A stretch of 64,000 bases of DNA, taken from positions 1-64,000 of the forward strand of contig NZ_FMCI01000168.1 in the NCBI RefSeq assembly GCF_900091845.1, written 5' to 3'. Numbering within the stretch: the stretch's first letter is position 1; every line of letters starts with the position of its first letter. This DNA comes from Streptomyces sp. SolWspMP-5a-2. Its GTDB lineage: Bacteria; Actinomycetota; Actinomycetes; Streptomycetales; Streptomycetaceae. Positions 1-8,620 of this stretch are shown here, piece after piece. Position numbers and translations under genes: made by a program. The notes beneath the pieces are model-generated. The model was not told the DNA's origin. It saw nothing but the letters and a program-made list of their open reading frames with translations, and did not search any database.

Positions 1-11
1 GGGGTCCCCGC

Positions 12-49
12 CGGGCGCGGCCGGGGCGAGCGGGCGCGGCCGGGGCGAG
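12..49. repeat. Two tandem copies of a 19-bp GC-rich unit
   Basis: A 19-base unit at 12-30 recurs exactly at 31-49, followed by a partial third copy. It lies in the untranslated stretch before the ferredoxin gene. No function is evident; it may be simple slippage in GC-rich DNA or the end of an upstream terminator region. Confidence 0.6.
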
Positions 50-150
50 CGGGGAGCGGGCGCTTCGAGGGCTTCTCCACCCCGCTCCCAGCGGCGGCCG
101 TCACAGTGACCCGCGCAACCGGTCACCCGGGCTGCCACGAGGAGGGCACC

Positions 151-474
151 ATGGCCAAGATCACGTACAAGCATCCCGACGGCACCGAGACGGTCGTCGA
201 GGTGACGGCCCCCAACACGGTGATGCGCGGCGCGAAACTCAACGGCGTCGAGGGCATCCTGGCCCAGTGCGGCGGGTCGGCCCAGTGCGGCACCTGCCAC
301 GTCTACGTCGACGAGGGCAACACGCTGCCGCTGCCCGAGATGCACGAGGCCGAGGACGACGTGCTGTACGGGACGGCGTCCGAGCGCCGGCCCACCAGCC
401 GGCTCAGCTGCCAACTGCCCGTCTCGGAGGCCATCGACGGGCTGGTCGTACACCTCCCGCCGACCCAGATCTGA
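151..474 (+). CDS. [2Fe-2S] ferredoxin, P450 redox partner type
   Basis: A 107-aa plant/adrenodoxin-type ferredoxin. The cluster-binding cysteines are in the CGGSAQCGTC motif (three Cys with C-x5-C-x2-C spacing), with the fourth in LSCQL about 35 residues later. The ATG at 151 was chosen over an upstream GTG because GAGGAGGG sits just before it. Ferredoxins of this class pass single electrons to P450s or Rieske oxygenases. The P450 at 1754 is the nearest candidate partner. It converges with the DNA glycosylase gene (12-bp gap) and may end an operon that starts left of the window. The family is certain; the partner is inferred. Confidence 0.92.
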   Translation: MAKITYKHPDGTETVVEVTAPNTVMRGAKLNGVEGILAQCGGSAQCGTCHVYVDEGNTLPLPEMHEAEDDVLYGTASERRPTSRLSCQLPVSEAIDGLVVHLPPTQI

Positions 475-485
475 GGGGGCGCCTG

Positions 486-1598
486 TCACCGTCCTTCCGG
501 GACAAGGGCGTTGTCGAACCCGACCGTCGGCGGGGTGCCGTCCCCGGCCAGGAACGCGGCCAGCCGCCCCGCCTCCCGGCCCACCTCGTCGAGGTCGCAG
601 CCGGGCAGTTCGCGGAACGGGGAGACCAGCAACTGCCCGTCCCGGTGCGCCCAGACACCGCTGACGAAGCCGTCGACGAGGAACGTCGGCTTTACCGTCG
701 CCTGTCCGGGGCAGACCAGCTTGCGGTGCGCGTCGGCGATCACCCGGCCGCGGTCGGCGTGGCCGAGGAGCAGGTTGTCGAAGGCGGGCAGAAACCGTAC
801 GGGCGCCGGGAGTTCGGGGTCGGCCGGCTCGGCCTCCGGCAGGTCGAACAGCTCCCTGCCGTGCTCGTCGCGATGGACCCGCAGCCGGGGCCGCAGCTCC
901 TCGACGACCTCCCGCAGCCGGGTCAGCCCCGACCACGCCTGGACGTCCTTCACGTCGGCGGGCCCGAACGCGGCCAGGTACCGCGTCACCAACGTGCCCA
1001 CCGACGGCGCCTGTTCGAGGTCCCGCCCGATCCAGTCCTCCGCGAGCGCGCACGGCACGGGGCCGCGCCGCCCCCACAGTCCGCTGGGCGGCGGGTGCAC
1101 CATCGCCACCAGAAAGTGCGCCGAGACGGCGAGGGGGCCCGGCCGCCGGTCGGGGAAGCGCTCCGCGAGCAGCACGCCCAACTCCCGCCTGGTCAGGGTC
1201 TTTCCGGCCAGCGTCCGGCGGGCGACGGCCGCGAGTTCGGCCAGGTCGACACCGTCGATCTCGCGCCGCAGGCCGGCCATCGGGGCGCGGTCGAGGCGGG
1301 GTTGGAGGAGCGGGCGCAGCCAGCGGAAGTCCTCGGCGAGCGCGAGGTGCTGGGTGGTGCGCAGATGGGCGCCGCGCACGATCCGGCGCTCGCGCAGCGA
1401 CGACGACAGCGCGTCGTGCCGGAAGCCGGTCACCCGCGTCCACAGGCCCACGTACGGCGCGTCGGGTTCCTGCCCCTGCATCGCGACCAGCCGTCCGACC
1501 ACGTCGTCGACCGGCCAGGCCACCCGGTCGAGGAGCAACTGGCGTTGCAGCAGGGTCCGGTTGAGGGTGCGCGTGGAGAGCGGCGGCATGCGGTTCAT
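486..1598 (-). CDS. AlkZ/YcaQ-family (HTH_42) DNA glycosylase, probable self-resistance
   Basis: A 370-aa winged-helix protein of the AlkZ/YcaQ family. Family length and the early catalytic motif are present: MQGQEPDAPYVGLW carries Q41-x-Q43, the QxQ form typical of AlkZ-like enzymes in antibiotic clusters, whereas housekeeping YcaQ enzymes usually have QxD. Members remove bulky or crosslinked alkyl-guanine adducts, and homologues protect producers of azinomycin, trioxacarcin, LL-D49194 and hedamycin. It lies inside an aromatic polyketide region and shares a 155-bp promoter gap with the divergent P450. The likely job is excising adducts formed by the cluster's own product. An ATG three codons downstream is an alternative start. 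The family call is firm; the resistance role is inferred from context. Confidence 0.85.
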   Translation of the reverse strand: MNRMPPLSTRTLNRTLLQRQLLLDRVAWPVDDVVGRLVAMQGQEPDAPYVGLWTRVTGFRHDALSSSLRERRIVRGAHLRTTQHLALAEDFRWLRPLLQPRLDRAPMAGLRREIDGVDLAELAAVARRTLAGKTLTRRELGVLLAERFPDRRPGPLAVSAHFLVAMVHPPPSGLWGRRGPVPCALAEDWIGRDLEQAPSVGTLVTRYLAAFGPADVKDVQAWSGLTRLREVVEELRPRLRVHRDEHGRELFDLPEAEPADPELPAPVRFLPAFDNLLLGHADRGRVIADAHRKLVCPGQATVKPTFLVDGFVSGVWAHRDGQLLVSPFRELPGCDLDEVGREAGRLAAFLAGDGTPPTVGFDNALVPEGR

Positions 1599-1753
1599 TA
1601 TCCCCGCCGGGCCGTCTGCGCGCGGGCGGGCCGGTGGGCGGACGGCGGGTGAGCAGGGCGCGAGCGGGGGTCGAGCGGCGCCGCCTACGGTCTCGGACTG
1701 GGCGCCTGCCGCGCCTGTGTGCCCATCGCCGTTCGGACCCCCCTGGAGCTGTC
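1599..1753. promoter_or_regulatory. Divergent promoter gap, glycosylase / P450
   Basis: This 155-bp gap separates the divergent AlkZ-type glycosylase and P450 starts, so it must carry promoters for both. A GGAGCT ribosome-binding site lies just upstream of the P450 ATG. No confident -10/-35 pair could be picked by eye. Confidence 0.5.
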
Positions 1754-2971
1754 ATGACCGAGGGCCTGGTAGCCGATCTCACCGGAGCGGACCCGAGTTA
1801 CACCGCCGATCCCTATCCGCTCTTCGCCGAGCTGCGCGAGCGGGGTCCGGTGCACCGGGCCCGCGTCCTTGACGGGCGTGACTGCTGGCTGATCACCGAC
1901 TACGAGGCGGCGCGGGCCGCCTTCGCCGATCCCCGGCTGAGCAACGACATCCGCCATCTCAAGGCCTGGGAGAACCTCGGCCGCAACGTGGTGGGCAAGA
2001 CCCTGATGCAGGTGGACCCGCCGGACCACACCCGGCTGCGGAAGTTCATCGCGCGGGAGTTCACGCTGCGCCGGGTGCGGTCGATGCGCCCTCGGGTGGA
2101 GCGGATCGCGCACGACCTGCTCGACGCGCTGCCCGCCACGGGCGAGGTGGACCTGGTGGAGTCGTACGCGCTGCCGCTGCCGATGTCCGTCATCTGCGAG
2201 CTGCTGGGGGTCCCCGAGGGGGACCGCGCCGACTTCCACCAGTGGTCGAGCGACCTGTCGGCGCCGCCGACGCCCGAGCGGGGCGACGCGGCGCAGGAGG
2301 CGATGGGCGCCTACCTGTACGCGCTGGTGGAGACCAAGCGCAAGGAGGGCGGCGAGGACCTCCTCGGCGCGATGGCGCGGGCCGTGCAGGACGACGGTGA
2401 CCGGCTCTCCCCCGAGGAACTCCTCGGGATGGCGTTCCTGCTGCTGGTCGGCGGGCACGAGTCCACCGCCAACGTCATCTCCAGCGGGGCGCTCGCCCTG
2501 CTGCGCAACCCGGACCAGCTCGCCCTGCTGCGGTCCGACTGGTCGCTCCTCGACACGGCCGTGGAGGAGGTCCTGCGGTTCGACGGTCCCGTGGAGGTGT
2601 CCGCGTACCGGTACACGACCGAGCCGGTGCGGGTGGGCGACACCGAGATCCCGGCGGGCGAGGTGGTGCTGATCGGCATGGCGGCGGTCGGGCGGGACGC
2701 CAGGCGGTTCCCCGACGCGGAGCGGTTCAGTCTGGAGCGCGAGGTACGTGAGGTGCGCGCCCATCTCGCCTTCGGGCACGGCGTCCACCACTGCGTCGGT
2801 GCCCCGCTGGCCCGGATGGAGAGCGCCGTCGCGCTGCGGGCCCTCCTGGAGCGGTGCCCGGATCTGGCGCTCGCGGTGCCGTACGGGGACCTCGCCTGGA
2901 AGCCGCCGACGTTCCAGTTGCGCGGGCTCGCGCACCTGCCGGTGCGCTTCACGCGGGCCGGCCGGGTGTAG
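1754..2971 (+). CDS. Cytochrome P450
   Basis: A 405-aa bacterial class I P450. The heme loop FGHGVHHCVGAPLAR holds the axial cysteine, the I-helix oxygen-binding motif is GGHEST, and an EEVLR segment matches the ExxR helix. The ATG follows GGAGCT. It probably hydroxylates or epoxidises the polyketide or its sugar, taking electrons from the ferredoxin at 151. A small gene follows 6 nt after its stop, so the two are co-transcribed. The substrate cannot be read from sequence. Confidence 0.93.
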   Translation: MTEGLVADLTGADPSYTADPYPLFAELRERGPVHRARVLDGRDCWLITDYEAARAAFADPRLSNDIRHLKAWENLGRNVVGKTLMQVDPPDHTRLRKFIAREFTLRRVRSMRPRVERIAHDLLDALPATGEVDLVESYALPLPMSVICELLGVPEGDRADFHQWSSDLSAPPTPERGDAAQEAMGAYLYALVETKRKEGGEDLLGAMARAVQDDGDRLSPEELLGMAFLLLVGGHESTANVISSGALALLRNPDQLALLRSDWSLLDTAVEEVLRFDGPVEVSAYRYTTEPVRVGDTEIPAGEVVLIGMAAVGRDARRFPDAERFSLEREVREVRAHLAFGHGVHHCVGAPLARMESAVALRALLERCPDLALAVPYGDLAWKPPTFQLRGLAHLPVRFTRAGRV

Positions 2972-2977
2972 CGGCCG

Positions 2978-3358
2978 GTGGCGGACAGCTCCGCGGGGCG
3001 GCCGCCGTCCCGCGTTCCGCTGACCCCGGTCGGCACCTGGACGGCCCGGGTGCGCAGGCCGGGGGGCGACTCGGTCGGCTCGTTCCGCTTCACCGCCTGG
3101 GGGCACGCACTGCTCACGGTGGGCGGGGTGGGGGCGGGACGCTGGTCGTCGCTCGGGCCGGGCGGCTTCCTGTTCCGGATCACGGAGCCGGTCCTGGACG
3201 CCGACGGGCGGTGCGCCGGATGGGTGGACATCGAGCAGCACGCGCGTCAGCACGGGGGGTTCTTCACCAGCCGGGGCACCTCCCGGGTCTACGACGCCGA
3301 CGGCCGGCTGACCCGGGCGGTGCCGGTCGCGGTGGAGGCGGCCCGGGTCGAGGACTGA
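2978..3358 (+). CDS. Hypothetical protein, lipocalin-like in appearance
   Basis: A 126-aa protein with GTG start, 6 nt after the P450 stop, so probably translated from the same message. Not recognised. It has no signal peptide, membrane helix or cysteine. Alternating hydrophobic strands, a PVGTWTARV opening and a GPGGFLFRITEPV core suggest a small beta-barrel or cup, as in lipocalin-like or SnoaL-like accessory proteins of polyketide pathways. Coupling to the P450 suggests a role in the same tailoring step, for example binding an unstable intermediate. That is speculation from position only. Confidence 0.6.
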   Translation: MADSSAGRPPSRVPLTPVGTWTARVRRPGGDSVGSFRFTAWGHALLTVGGVGAGRWSSLGPGGFLFRITEPVLDADGRCAGWVDIEQHARQHGGFFTSRGTSRVYDADGRLTRAVPVAVEAARVED

Positions 3359-3390
3359 ACACGGCGGAGGAAGGACCGGGCACGGCGGTG

Positions 3391-3440
3391 ACGACGAGAC
3401 GGTGGCGGGTGCCCGAGGGGGCGCCCGCCACCGTCGTCGT
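3391..3440. terminator. Bidirectional hairpin between convergent genes
   Basis: A long inverted repeat fills the 86-bp gap between two convergent genes. The inner arms (3400-3414 and 3420-3434) pair over 15 bp with a single G-T, and an outer ACGACG/CGTCGT pair extends the stem past a 3-base bulge. There is no U-tract, as usual for high-GC actinomycetes. Confidence 0.8.
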
Positions 3441-3444
3441 GCCG

Positions 3445-4479
3445 TCAGTCGCCGATGCGGACGCTGACGTTGCCCCGGTAGCGGCCGTCCAGGAGCGCGA
3501 GCATCGCCTCGGGGGCGCGCGCGAGGCCGCCCTCGACGACGGTGTGCGGGAAGACGAACCGGCCCTCGTGGTACCAGCGCGCGAAGTGCTCGTACCAGGC
3601 GCTGATCTGCTCGGGCAGGTGGTAGCAGGCGAACGGCCTGATCTCCAGGTGCCGGGTGATGGCACGCATCAGGTCGAGCCTGGGGTGCCCGGCCGAGGCG
3701 TCGCCGATCTGCCCTGCCAGCGCCCCGCACAGGGCGAAGCGGGCGTGCGGGGAGGCGACCTGGACGGCGGCCTCGAACTGCTCGCCGCCGACGTTGTCGA
3801 AGAACACGTCGATCCCGTCGGGGGCGAGGTCGCGCAGCCGGTCGACGACGGGCCCGTCGTGGTAGTCGAACGCGGCGTCGTAGCCGAGTTCGTCGACGAG
3901 GTAGGCGGCCTTCTCCTTGCTGCCCGCGCTGCCGATGACCCGGGCGGCCCCCCGGCACCTGGCGATCTGCCCGGCGAGCGACCCGACGCCGCCGGCCGCC
4001 CCGGAGACGTAGACGACGTCGCCCGCGCCCACCCGGGCGATGTCGGTCATCCCGTAGTAGGCGGTGGGGCCCTGGCTCAGGAAGTACACCGGGCTCGGGA
4101 AGAGGTCGGGCGCCAGCTTGACATACCGCTCCGCGGGTCCCGACGAGTACTCCGACCAGCCGCTCATCGCCTGGACGAGGTCACCCGCGGCCAGTTCGGC
4201 GGAGGCGGAGCGCACCACGGTGCCGAGGGCGGCGCCGCCGAGGCGTTCGCCGGGCAGGAACGGCGGCACCGGCAGCGGGCAGCCGGGCCGCATGAGGTCG
4301 GCGTAGGCCGCCGCGAGGGACAGATGGTCCGTGCGGACCAGCACCTCTCCGTCCGCCGGGTCGGGGACGGGCGTCTCGACGACCTCGAAGTGGTCCAGGG
4401 TCAGCGCTCCCTCCAGTGGTTTCGTGAGCCGGACCTCCCGGGCCCTCGTCGGTGTCCGCCGGCTGTTCTGGGTGCTCAT
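3445..4479 (-). CDS. NADPH-dependent MDR-family reductase (alkenal/prostaglandin-reductase type)
   Basis: A 344-aa zinc-independent medium-chain reductase. The dinucleotide motif VSGAAGGVGSLAGQIA and the downstream GSAGSKEKAAYL place it with leukotriene-B4 12-hydroxydehydrogenase / alkenal reductases, which reduce the double bond of enones. The ATG at 4479 follows AAGGAGAACC. It lies 59 bp after the MFS exporter gene on the same strand, so the two are likely co-transcribed. A role reducing an enone in the polyketide or a keto-sugar fits, but general detoxification is possible. Confidence 0.85.
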   Translation of the reverse strand: MSTQNSRRTPTRAREVRLTKPLEGALTLDHFEVVETPVPDPADGEVLVRTDHLSLAAAYADLMRPGCPLPVPPFLPGERLGGAALGTVVRSASAELAAGDLVQAMSGWSEYSSGPAERYVKLAPDLFPSPVYFLSQGPTAYYGMTDIARVGAGDVVYVSGAAGGVGSLAGQIARCRGAARVIGSAGSKEKAAYLVDELGYDAAFDYHDGPVVDRLRDLAPDGIDVFFDNVGGEQFEAAVQVASPHARFALCGALAGQIGDASAGHPRLDLMRAITRHLEIRPFACYHLPEQISAWYEHFARWYHEGRFVFPHTVVEGGLARAPEAMLALLDGRYRGNVSVRIGD

Positions 4480-4538
4480 GGTTCTCCTTCCGTGGTGTCG
4501 CGCGGGCAGGGATGGACGGTGGTGGCGTGGACGGTGGT

Positions 4539-6041
4539 TCAGCGGGCCGGTGCGGTGTCGCCCGCGGCGGCGCCGGTCAGCGGGCCGCCGGCCCGTCGCT
4601 GCCCGGGGCCGCGCGGCAGCGCGCAGGTCAGGGCGAGGACCCCCAGCAGGAGGCAGGCCAGCCAGCGCAGGGTGTGGGAGAAGGCCGCCGGGACCGGGTG
4701 GCCGGTGTCCAGCAGCCGCAGGAAGGCCGACGGGACCAGGCAGATGCCGAGCGCGGTGCCCAGTTGGTACATCGTGGTGCCGAGCCCGGCCGCGGCGTGC
4801 CGGTGCTCGGGCGGCACCTCCGTCAGCAGCAGCGTCGGGAGCGGGGCCACGGTCAGCCCCATGCCGGTGCCGAGCAGGAGCAGCGCGGGCAGGATCTGCC
4901 AGATCTGGATATCGGTTCCGAGGGCCCGCGTCTGCCAGCCGTACAGCAGCGCCCCGGTGAGCTGCGTGAGCGCTCCCGCCTGGAGGACGGCGCGCCCGTA
5001 CCGGGGAAACAGGACGTCGCAGGAGAGCCCGGCGGCCACCGCGACCGCCGCGCCGAACAGGAGCATGCACAGCGCGGCCCGCAGCGGCGACCAGCCGAGC
5101 CCGACCTGGAGGTGGAAGCACCAGGCGAGGAGGTACAGGCCGCCCAGGACGCCGTGGACGAGTTCGATCCCGATGCCGACGGCGTAGCCGCGGACGGCGA
5201 AGAGGGGCGGCACCACCAGCGGTCCTGAGCCGCTGCGGCTCCTGGACCGTTCGCGGCGCAGGAACAGGGCGACCAGGCCGGTGCCCGCCGCGATCGACAG
5301 CGGGACCCACACCGGCCAGCCCGCGCCGGGCCCGCGGCCCAGCGGGTAGAGGATCAGCAGCACCCCGGCGGCGACGACGGCGGTCCCCGGCCAGTCGGGG
5401 GCGTCCGCCAGCGGGTCCCGCCGCTCGACGACGCACCACCGGACCGGCAGCAGGCACGCGACGCCGACCGGGACATCGACGAGGAACAGCGCGCGCCAGC
5501 CGAGGCCGAACAGGTCGCTCTCCAGCAGGAGCGCGCCCACGACCGGGCCCGCCAGCGCGCCGAGGCCGATCACCGTGCCGAAGACGGCGGTCGCCCGGCG
5601 CCGTCCGGCGACCGGGGACAGCATGTCGACGAGGTGCGGCACCTGCGGCACCATCAGCGCCGCCGCGGCGCCCTGCGCCACCCGCGCGGCCACCAGGGTC
5701 CCGGCGTCGGGCGCGAGCCCGCCGGCCGCCGAGGCGACGGTGAAGGCACCGACGCCCAGGAGGAAGACCCGGCGGCGGCCGTGGACACCGCCCAGCCGGG
5801 CGCCGGGGACGAGCACGACGGCGAACGCGAGGGCGTAACCGCCCGCGATCCAGGGGAGCGTGCCGTCGGGCACGCCGAGGCCGGTCCTGATGGTCGGGAG
5901 AGCGACGGTGACCACGGTGAGGTCGACCAGGTCGAGCAGGGTGGCCGTCATCACCACGGCCAGGGCCGTCCGGCGGGTCCGCGCGGTCGCCCGCGTCGGC
6001 CGGGGTCTGGTGGCCGGTCCTGGGCGGAACGTGAACGTCAT
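4539..6041 (-). CDS. MFS drug exporter, DHA2 (14-helix) type
   Basis: A 500-aa polytopic membrane protein with about 14 hydrophobic helices. The N-terminal region has the ALPTIRTGLGVPDGTLPWIAGGYALA signature of DHA2 antibiotic exporters, followed by a motif-A-like GARLGGVHGRRRVFLLG. The ATG at 6041 is preferred over a GTG six codons upstream because AGGGAG is correctly placed before it. It probably pumps the cluster's own product out of the cell using the proton gradient, complementing the DNA glycosylase as self-protection. Confidence 0.9.
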   Translation of the reverse strand: MTFTFRPGPATRPRPTRATARTRRTALAVVMTATLLDLVDLTVVTVALPTIRTGLGVPDGTLPWIAGGYALAFAVVLVPGARLGGVHGRRRVFLLGVGAFTVASAAGGLAPDAGTLVAARVAQGAAAALMVPQVPHLVDMLSPVAGRRRATAVFGTVIGLGALAGPVVGALLLESDLFGLGWRALFLVDVPVGVACLLPVRWCVVERRDPLADAPDWPGTAVVAAGVLLILYPLGRGPGAGWPVWVPLSIAAGTGLVALFLRRERSRSRSGSGPLVVPPLFAVRGYAVGIGIELVHGVLGGLYLLAWCFHLQVGLGWSPLRAALCMLLFGAAVAVAAGLSCDVLFPRYGRAVLQAGALTQLTGALLYGWQTRALGTDIQIWQILPALLLLGTGMGLTVAPLPTLLLTEVPPEHRHAAAGLGTTMYQLGTALGICLVPSAFLRLLDTGHPVPAAFSHTLRWLACLLLGVLALTCALPRGPGQRRAGGPLTGAAAGDTAPAR

Positions 6042-6216
6042 GGATTTCTCCCTGCTCACAGTGGTGTGGGAACCGAGTGAGCGACGCTAGGCGCCATGTA
6101 GGCCCGGACGTGTCCGCGTTGGCCGCCGCGGGACCGGCCGCGGGCGCGCCCGGCGTGCGGCCCGCCCGTGGCCGGGGACCGGTCGGGAGCCGGTCGGGAG
6201 AGCCGGGCGTCAGGAG

Positions 6217-6999
6217 TCAGGCGTCCTGGTCGGTCTGCCCCGCACCCGTGTCCATGCCGCCGTCGACGGTGATGACCTGCCCGGTGACCAGCGACGCCGC
6301 CGGATCGGCCAGCCGGGTGATCCAGGGCGTGATGTCGTCGGTGTCCGCGACCCGGCCCAGCGGGACGGAACCGGCCACCGCGTCGAACAGCCCCTCCACC
6401 TGTCGGTCCGTCATGCCGTTGGCGCGGTACGCCTCGGTGCGCACGTAGCCGGGGGCGACGGCGTTGACCCGGACCCCGTGGACGGCCAGCTCCGCCGCCC
6501 AACTGCGGGTCAGGCTGTGCACGCCCGCCTTGCTCGCCGCGTACACCGAGCTGCCGGGCCCCGGGTTGTGACCGGCCCGGCTGGAGACCAGGACGATGTT
6601 CCCGCGCCGCGCGAGCAGCGCCGGCAGCAGTTCCCCCGTGACCAGCAACGGGCCGAGCAGATTGGTGTCGAGGACCTCCCGCACGGTGTCGGGGGCGAGG
6701 GCCGCGAGCGGGCTGAAGCGGAAGACACCCGCGTTGTGCACCAGGACGTCGAGGCCCTCACCGCGGGCCCGCACCTCGTCGGCGAGGGCCCGCGCGCCGG
6801 TCGCGGTGGCCACGTCCGCGACCACCGGGACGATCGCGGGGTGCTCGGCCGCGACCTCCTCCAGGCGTTCCTTGCGCCGGCCGCAGACGACGACGGTGGT
6901 GGCGCCCTGTCCGGCGAAGGCCAGCGCGGTGGCCCTGCCGATGCCGGTGCCCGCGCCGGTGACGACGACGGTACGGCCCGCGAACGTTGGATCGGGCAT
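6217..6999 (-). CDS. Short-chain dehydrogenase/reductase
   Basis: A 260-aa classical SDR. The Rossmann motif is TGAGTGIGRA, the NAG motif is HNAGVF, and catalytic Ser-Tyr-Lys are in SSRAGHNPGPGSSVYAASKAG. It ends with the usual ITVDGG region. The strand matches the exporter and MDR genes downstream (175-bp gap). It may reduce a ketone of the polyketide or a sugar intermediate. It is not clearly a C9-ketoreductase of the ActIII type, so the substrate is left open. Confidence 0.88.
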   Translation of the reverse strand: MPDPTFAGRTVVVTGAGTGIGRATALAFAGQGATTVVVCGRRKERLEEVAAEHPAIVPVVADVATATGARALADEVRARGEGLDVLVHNAGVFRFSPLAALAPDTVREVLDTNLLGPLLVTGELLPALLARRGNIVLVSSRAGHNPGPGSSVYAASKAGVHSLTRSWAAELAVHGVRVNAVAPGYVRTEAYRANGMTDRQVEGLFDAVAGSVPLGRVADTDDITPWITRLADPAASLVTGQVITVDGGMDTGAGQTDQDA

Positions 7000-7303
7000 G
7001 GTTGTCCCCTTCACGGCGGTCGTCCTGGGTGGACCGGCGGCTCGCCGTGCCGCCACCGGCCGCGGTCGGTCGGACGGCCAGCGTGGGCGCCCGCGGTTGT
7101 GCTGCCCTGGATCTCGGGTGGACCTGCCGGGGCGGGCGTTTCGGGCCCCGGGGGCCTCGCGTGGACCCGCCGGGGCCGGTCCCTCGGTCCTCGCAAGTTC
7201 CTCCGGGGCTGTCCGTGCCCCGGCACTGCCCCCGTTCGAGCCGCTGTTGACCGCTCTCGCGCAGCCTGGGAGCCGACCGTGTCGCCGAGCGACGGAGCGT
7301 GTC
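7000..7303. promoter_or_regulatory. Divergent promoter gap, SDR / racemase
   Basis: About 300 bp without a credible gene separate the divergent SDR and racemase genes. The stretch must hold both promoters. Apart from short GC-rich repeats around CGGGCC, no clear operator or conserved motif is visible. Confidence 0.5.
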
Positions 7304-8539
7304 ATGTCGGCAATCCGTGATCACTCGCCTCCGGCAGCCGGGGCGCAGGCGGCCAGACCGCCGCTGGCCGGGCTGCGCGTCCTGGAGCTGAACGGCATCG
7401 GCCCGGTGCCCTTCGCCTGCATGCTGCTGGCCGATCTGGGGGCCGAGGTGATCCGCGTCGACCGGGCCGACGGGGTCCGGCCCTACGCGCAGTGGCACAG
7501 CGTCCTCGACCGGGGCCGCCGTTCGATCGCGCTCGACCTGAAGAACCGTCAGGGGGTGCGGACCGCGCTGCGGCTGGCGCAGCGGTGCGATGTGCTCGTC
7601 GAGGGGTTCAGGCCCGGGGTGGCCGAGCGTCTGGGCATCGGGCCCCGCCAGTGCCACGCCCGCAATCCGGCCCTGGTGTACGCGCGGATGACCGGCTGGG
7701 GCCAGCGGGGTCCGCTGGCCCAGGCGCCCGGTCACGACATCAACTACATCGCGCTGACCGGCGCCTTGGACGCGATCGGCTCGGCCGGAGGCCCGCCGGT
7801 GCCGCCGGTGAACCTGCTCGGCGACTTCGCGGGCGGCGGGATGCTGCTGTTCGGCGGCATCCTCGCGGCCGTCCTCGACCAGCGGCGGACCGGGCGGGGC
7901 CGGGTGGTGGACACGGCCGTCGTGGACGGGACCGCCCTGCTGATGAGCATGGTCCTCGGCATGTCGGGCGCCGGGCAGTGGCATCCGGCGAGGGGCGGCA
8001 ACCTGCTCGACGGCGGCGCCCCCTTCTACGGCGTGTACCGGTGCCAGGACGGGAGGTACGTCGCGGTCGGGGCCCTGGAGGACCGGTTCTACGCGGCGCT
8101 GCTCAAGGGCCTCGGGCTGGACCCGGCCCGGTTGCCCGACCGGTGGCGGCGCGCGGAGTGGGAGGCGCTGCGGTCGGTGTTCGCGGAGCGGTTCGCGCGG
8201 CGGACCCGGGACGGCTGGGCGGCGGCCTTCGCGGGCACGGACGCCTGTGTGACGCCGGTGCTGACCGTCGAGGAGGCCGCCAGGCACCCGCATCTGCGGG
8301 CCAGGGGCGCGTACGTCCAGGACGGTCCGCTGCTCCAGCCCGGCGCCGCGCCCCGGTACGAGGGGGTCGGGCAGAACCGGCCCGCGCCGCCCCCGGCGCC
8401 CGGCCAGCACACCCGTGAGGTGCTGACCGAACTGGGCTGTTCGGGGCCCGAGATCAGGCGGCTGTTGGCGTCCGGCGCGGCCCGCACGGGCTCCGCGCCT
8501 GACGACGCCGTGGCGGGTGACGTGACCAGCCGGTCTTGA
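7304..8539 (+). CDS. Alpha-methylacyl-CoA racemase-like family III CoA transferase
   Basis: A 411-aa CaiB/BaiF-fold protein. The GHDINYIALTG segment followed by NLLGDFAGGG matches the alpha-methylacyl-CoA racemase subgroup, which uses a His and an Asp in exactly these places to epimerise 2-methylacyl-CoA esters. A family III CoA transferase is the alternative. It begins an operon with the citramalate-synthase homologue (81-bp gap) and KSIII. That context suggests it sets the stereochemistry of a branched starter such as 2-methylbutyryl-CoA before loading. Family firm, substrate inferred. Confidence 0.85.
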   Translation: MSAIRDHSPPAAGAQAARPPLAGLRVLELNGIGPVPFACMLLADLGAEVIRVDRADGVRPYAQWHSVLDRGRRSIALDLKNRQGVRTALRLAQRCDVLVEGFRPGVAERLGIGPRQCHARNPALVYARMTGWGQRGPLAQAPGHDINYIALTGALDAIGSAGGPPVPPVNLLGDFAGGGMLLFGGILAAVLDQRRTGRGRVVDTAVVDGTALLMSMVLGMSGAGQWHPARGGNLLDGGAPFYGVYRCQDGRYVAVGALEDRFYAALLKGLGLDPARLPDRWRRAEWEALRSVFAERFARRTRDGWAAAFAGTDACVTPVLTVEEAARHPHLRARGAYVQDGPLLQPGAAPRYEGVGQNRPAPPPAPGQHTREVLTELGCSGPEIRRLLASGAARTGSAPDDAVAGDVTSRS

Positions 8540-8620
8540 GCGGGACGCGAGTCCCCGGCCGCAGGCTTTCGGGTCGCGGCGGGCACGATCCGGATCCGAC
8601 CAGCGGTGGAGGACGGGCAG

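Noticed and set aside
1685..3958. Very long open frame opposite the P450 and neighbouring genes
   Set aside because: Arg/Pro/Gly-rich shadow of real genes on the other strand, with no domain; a consequence of high third-position GC.
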